The translations under genes and the position numbers were made by a program. From Sphingobacteriales bacterium (GTDB lineage: Bacteria; Bacteroidota; Bacteroidia; Chitinophagales; Chitinophagaceae): a stretch of 6,850 nucleotides of DNA. The DNA is taken from the NCBI GenBank assembly GCA_024640385.1, contig JAHEFC010000213.1, forward strand, positions 1 through 6,850, in the 5' to 3' direction. Each line of letters starts with the position of its first letter. Position 1 is the first letter of the stretch. Shown piece by piece: positions 6,281 through 6,850 of this stretch. Under the pieces are notes generated by a model. It was not told the DNA's origin, did no database searches, and saw only the letters and a program-made list of their open reading frames with translations.

Positions 6281-6850
6281 CTAGTAATTCCACAACCTGG
6301 TTATGTTAAAGCCAATGAGGAACTGACCGCCTTTAACTTTTTCACCTGTCACAGCATCTGTATAAGAAAAGGGTGCATTCTGATTATACATATTATTTCG
6401 CTGTGGATTCAGATAATAATAGTTTCCGGCAAACACCTGGAAAGTGTGGTTGCTGGTGTTGAATTCAAAGCCAAATGAAATGTTCGGATTGGGATTATTA
6501 GAAGGATGTTTTGTCAAGGGCTGATCATAGTTGAAGATCAGAGATGAGATCTGGGTCAGCTTATACCTTGCAGATATGGCAACTGCAAAATGATTATGCT
6601 CCATTGAAGTATAGGTTTCCTTACCAGAACTATCGTTCTTGGTATAGAATCCACTAACTGCATTCTGGTGTGACAGGCTTGGAGCAACCTGGACAGAAAA
6701 CTTCTCAGTTATTTTCCTTGATATCAAAAGCTGGTTAAAAAAGACCAGCCTGTCAGACGAGTGTTTGATATCTGTACCGTCATAGATCACCGCGTCATCG
6801 CGGGTGTCTACAGCAGCATTGACATAAAAACTCACATTAACAGGATAGAT
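6281..6850 (-). CDS. DUF5777-like outer-membrane beta-barrel protein, C-terminal part (start outside window)
   Basis: The frame is open from the window edge (6850) to the TAG at 6281-6283, giving 189 visible residues. An internal GTG at 6833-6835 is probably not the start, because IYPVN precedes it in frame without a stop and the protein already reads as barrel. The visible part is built of alternating polar/hydrophobic strands rich in aromatic residues (for example FSVQVAPSLSHQ, HFAVAISARYKL, NISFGFEFN). It ends in GGQFLIGFNITRLWNY, an aromatic C-terminal strand typical of outer-membrane barrels. The overall look and ending match the Bacteroidota DUF5777 family as I know it, though that identification is from memory. 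The family's substrate is not established. It is the first visible gene of the minus-strand operon, 18 bp from the lipoprotein gene. Confidence 0.75.
   Translation of the reverse strand: MYPVNVSFYVNAAVDTRDDAVIYDGTDIKHSSDRLVFFNQLLISRKITEKFSVQVAPSLSHQNAVSGFYTKNDSSGKETYTSMEHNHFAVAISARYKLTQISSLIFNYDQPLTKHPSNNPNPNISFGFEFNTSNHTFQVFAGNYYYLNPQRNNMYNQNAPFSYTDAVTGEKVKGGQFLIGFNITRLWNY

Noticed and set aside
6833..6835. GTG as the true start of the barrel gene
   Set aside because: The frame stays open to the window edge with barrel-like sequence before it and no signal peptide after it, so the gene most likely continues upstream.
2316..6850. Cytochrome c maturation or haem-binding role for an operon gene
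   Set aside because: No CxxCH motif is seen in any of the six products; the CMHC in the Fe-S protein belongs to an Fe-S motif.

Overview
The window reads as part of a chromosome from a Bacteroidota bacterium. The evidence is an outer-membrane barrel that looks like the Bacteroidota DUF5777 family, a dense co-directional operon whose start codons lack Shine-Dalgarno sequences, and a short GGCGA-type heptamer array of a kind I associate with environmental Bacteroidota genomes. GC content is moderate by eye. Finer placement (for example Chitinophagales-like) would be a guess. No rRNA, tRNA, CRISPR array, insertion sequence or integrase was seen.

Layout. Bases 1-1608 (+) hold the C-terminal part of a large prolyl-oligopeptidase-like serine hydrolase whose start lies outside the window. 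Bases 1607-1745 are an inverted array of 7-bp units (five units one way, thirteen the other) that touches or enters the stop codons of both flanking, convergent genes. Bases 1698-2273 (-) encode a RibD_C/dihydrofolate-reductase-like protein whose last 15 codons and stop are made of the repeat.

From 6850 down to 2316 (-) lies a tight run of six genes, in transcription order: a DUF5777-like outer-membrane barrel (start outside the window), a 169-residue lipoprotein of unknown function, a 79-residue membrane-anchored protein, a Tat-exported ferredoxin-like protein with four iron-sulfur motifs, a ten-helix NrfD/PsrC-type quinone-interacting membrane protein, and a secreted, C-terminally anchored protein with two probable Ig-like domains. 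Gaps are 18, 21, 10 and 6 bp, and the last pair overlaps by 20 bp, so one transcript is likely.

How they may work together. The Fe-S protein and the NrfD protein form the usual electron-transfer pair that links the quinone pool to a periplasmic redox enzyme. No molybdopterin enzyme, multihaem cytochrome or other catalytic subunit is visible; it may lie upstream of the window or elsewhere. Three details set the module apart. The first Fe-S motif lacks its second cysteine. The 79-residue protein repeats the post-signal segment of the Fe-S protein. The operon adds an Ig-like anchored protein and an outer-membrane barrel to the pair. Substrate and direction of electron flow cannot be read from this sequence.
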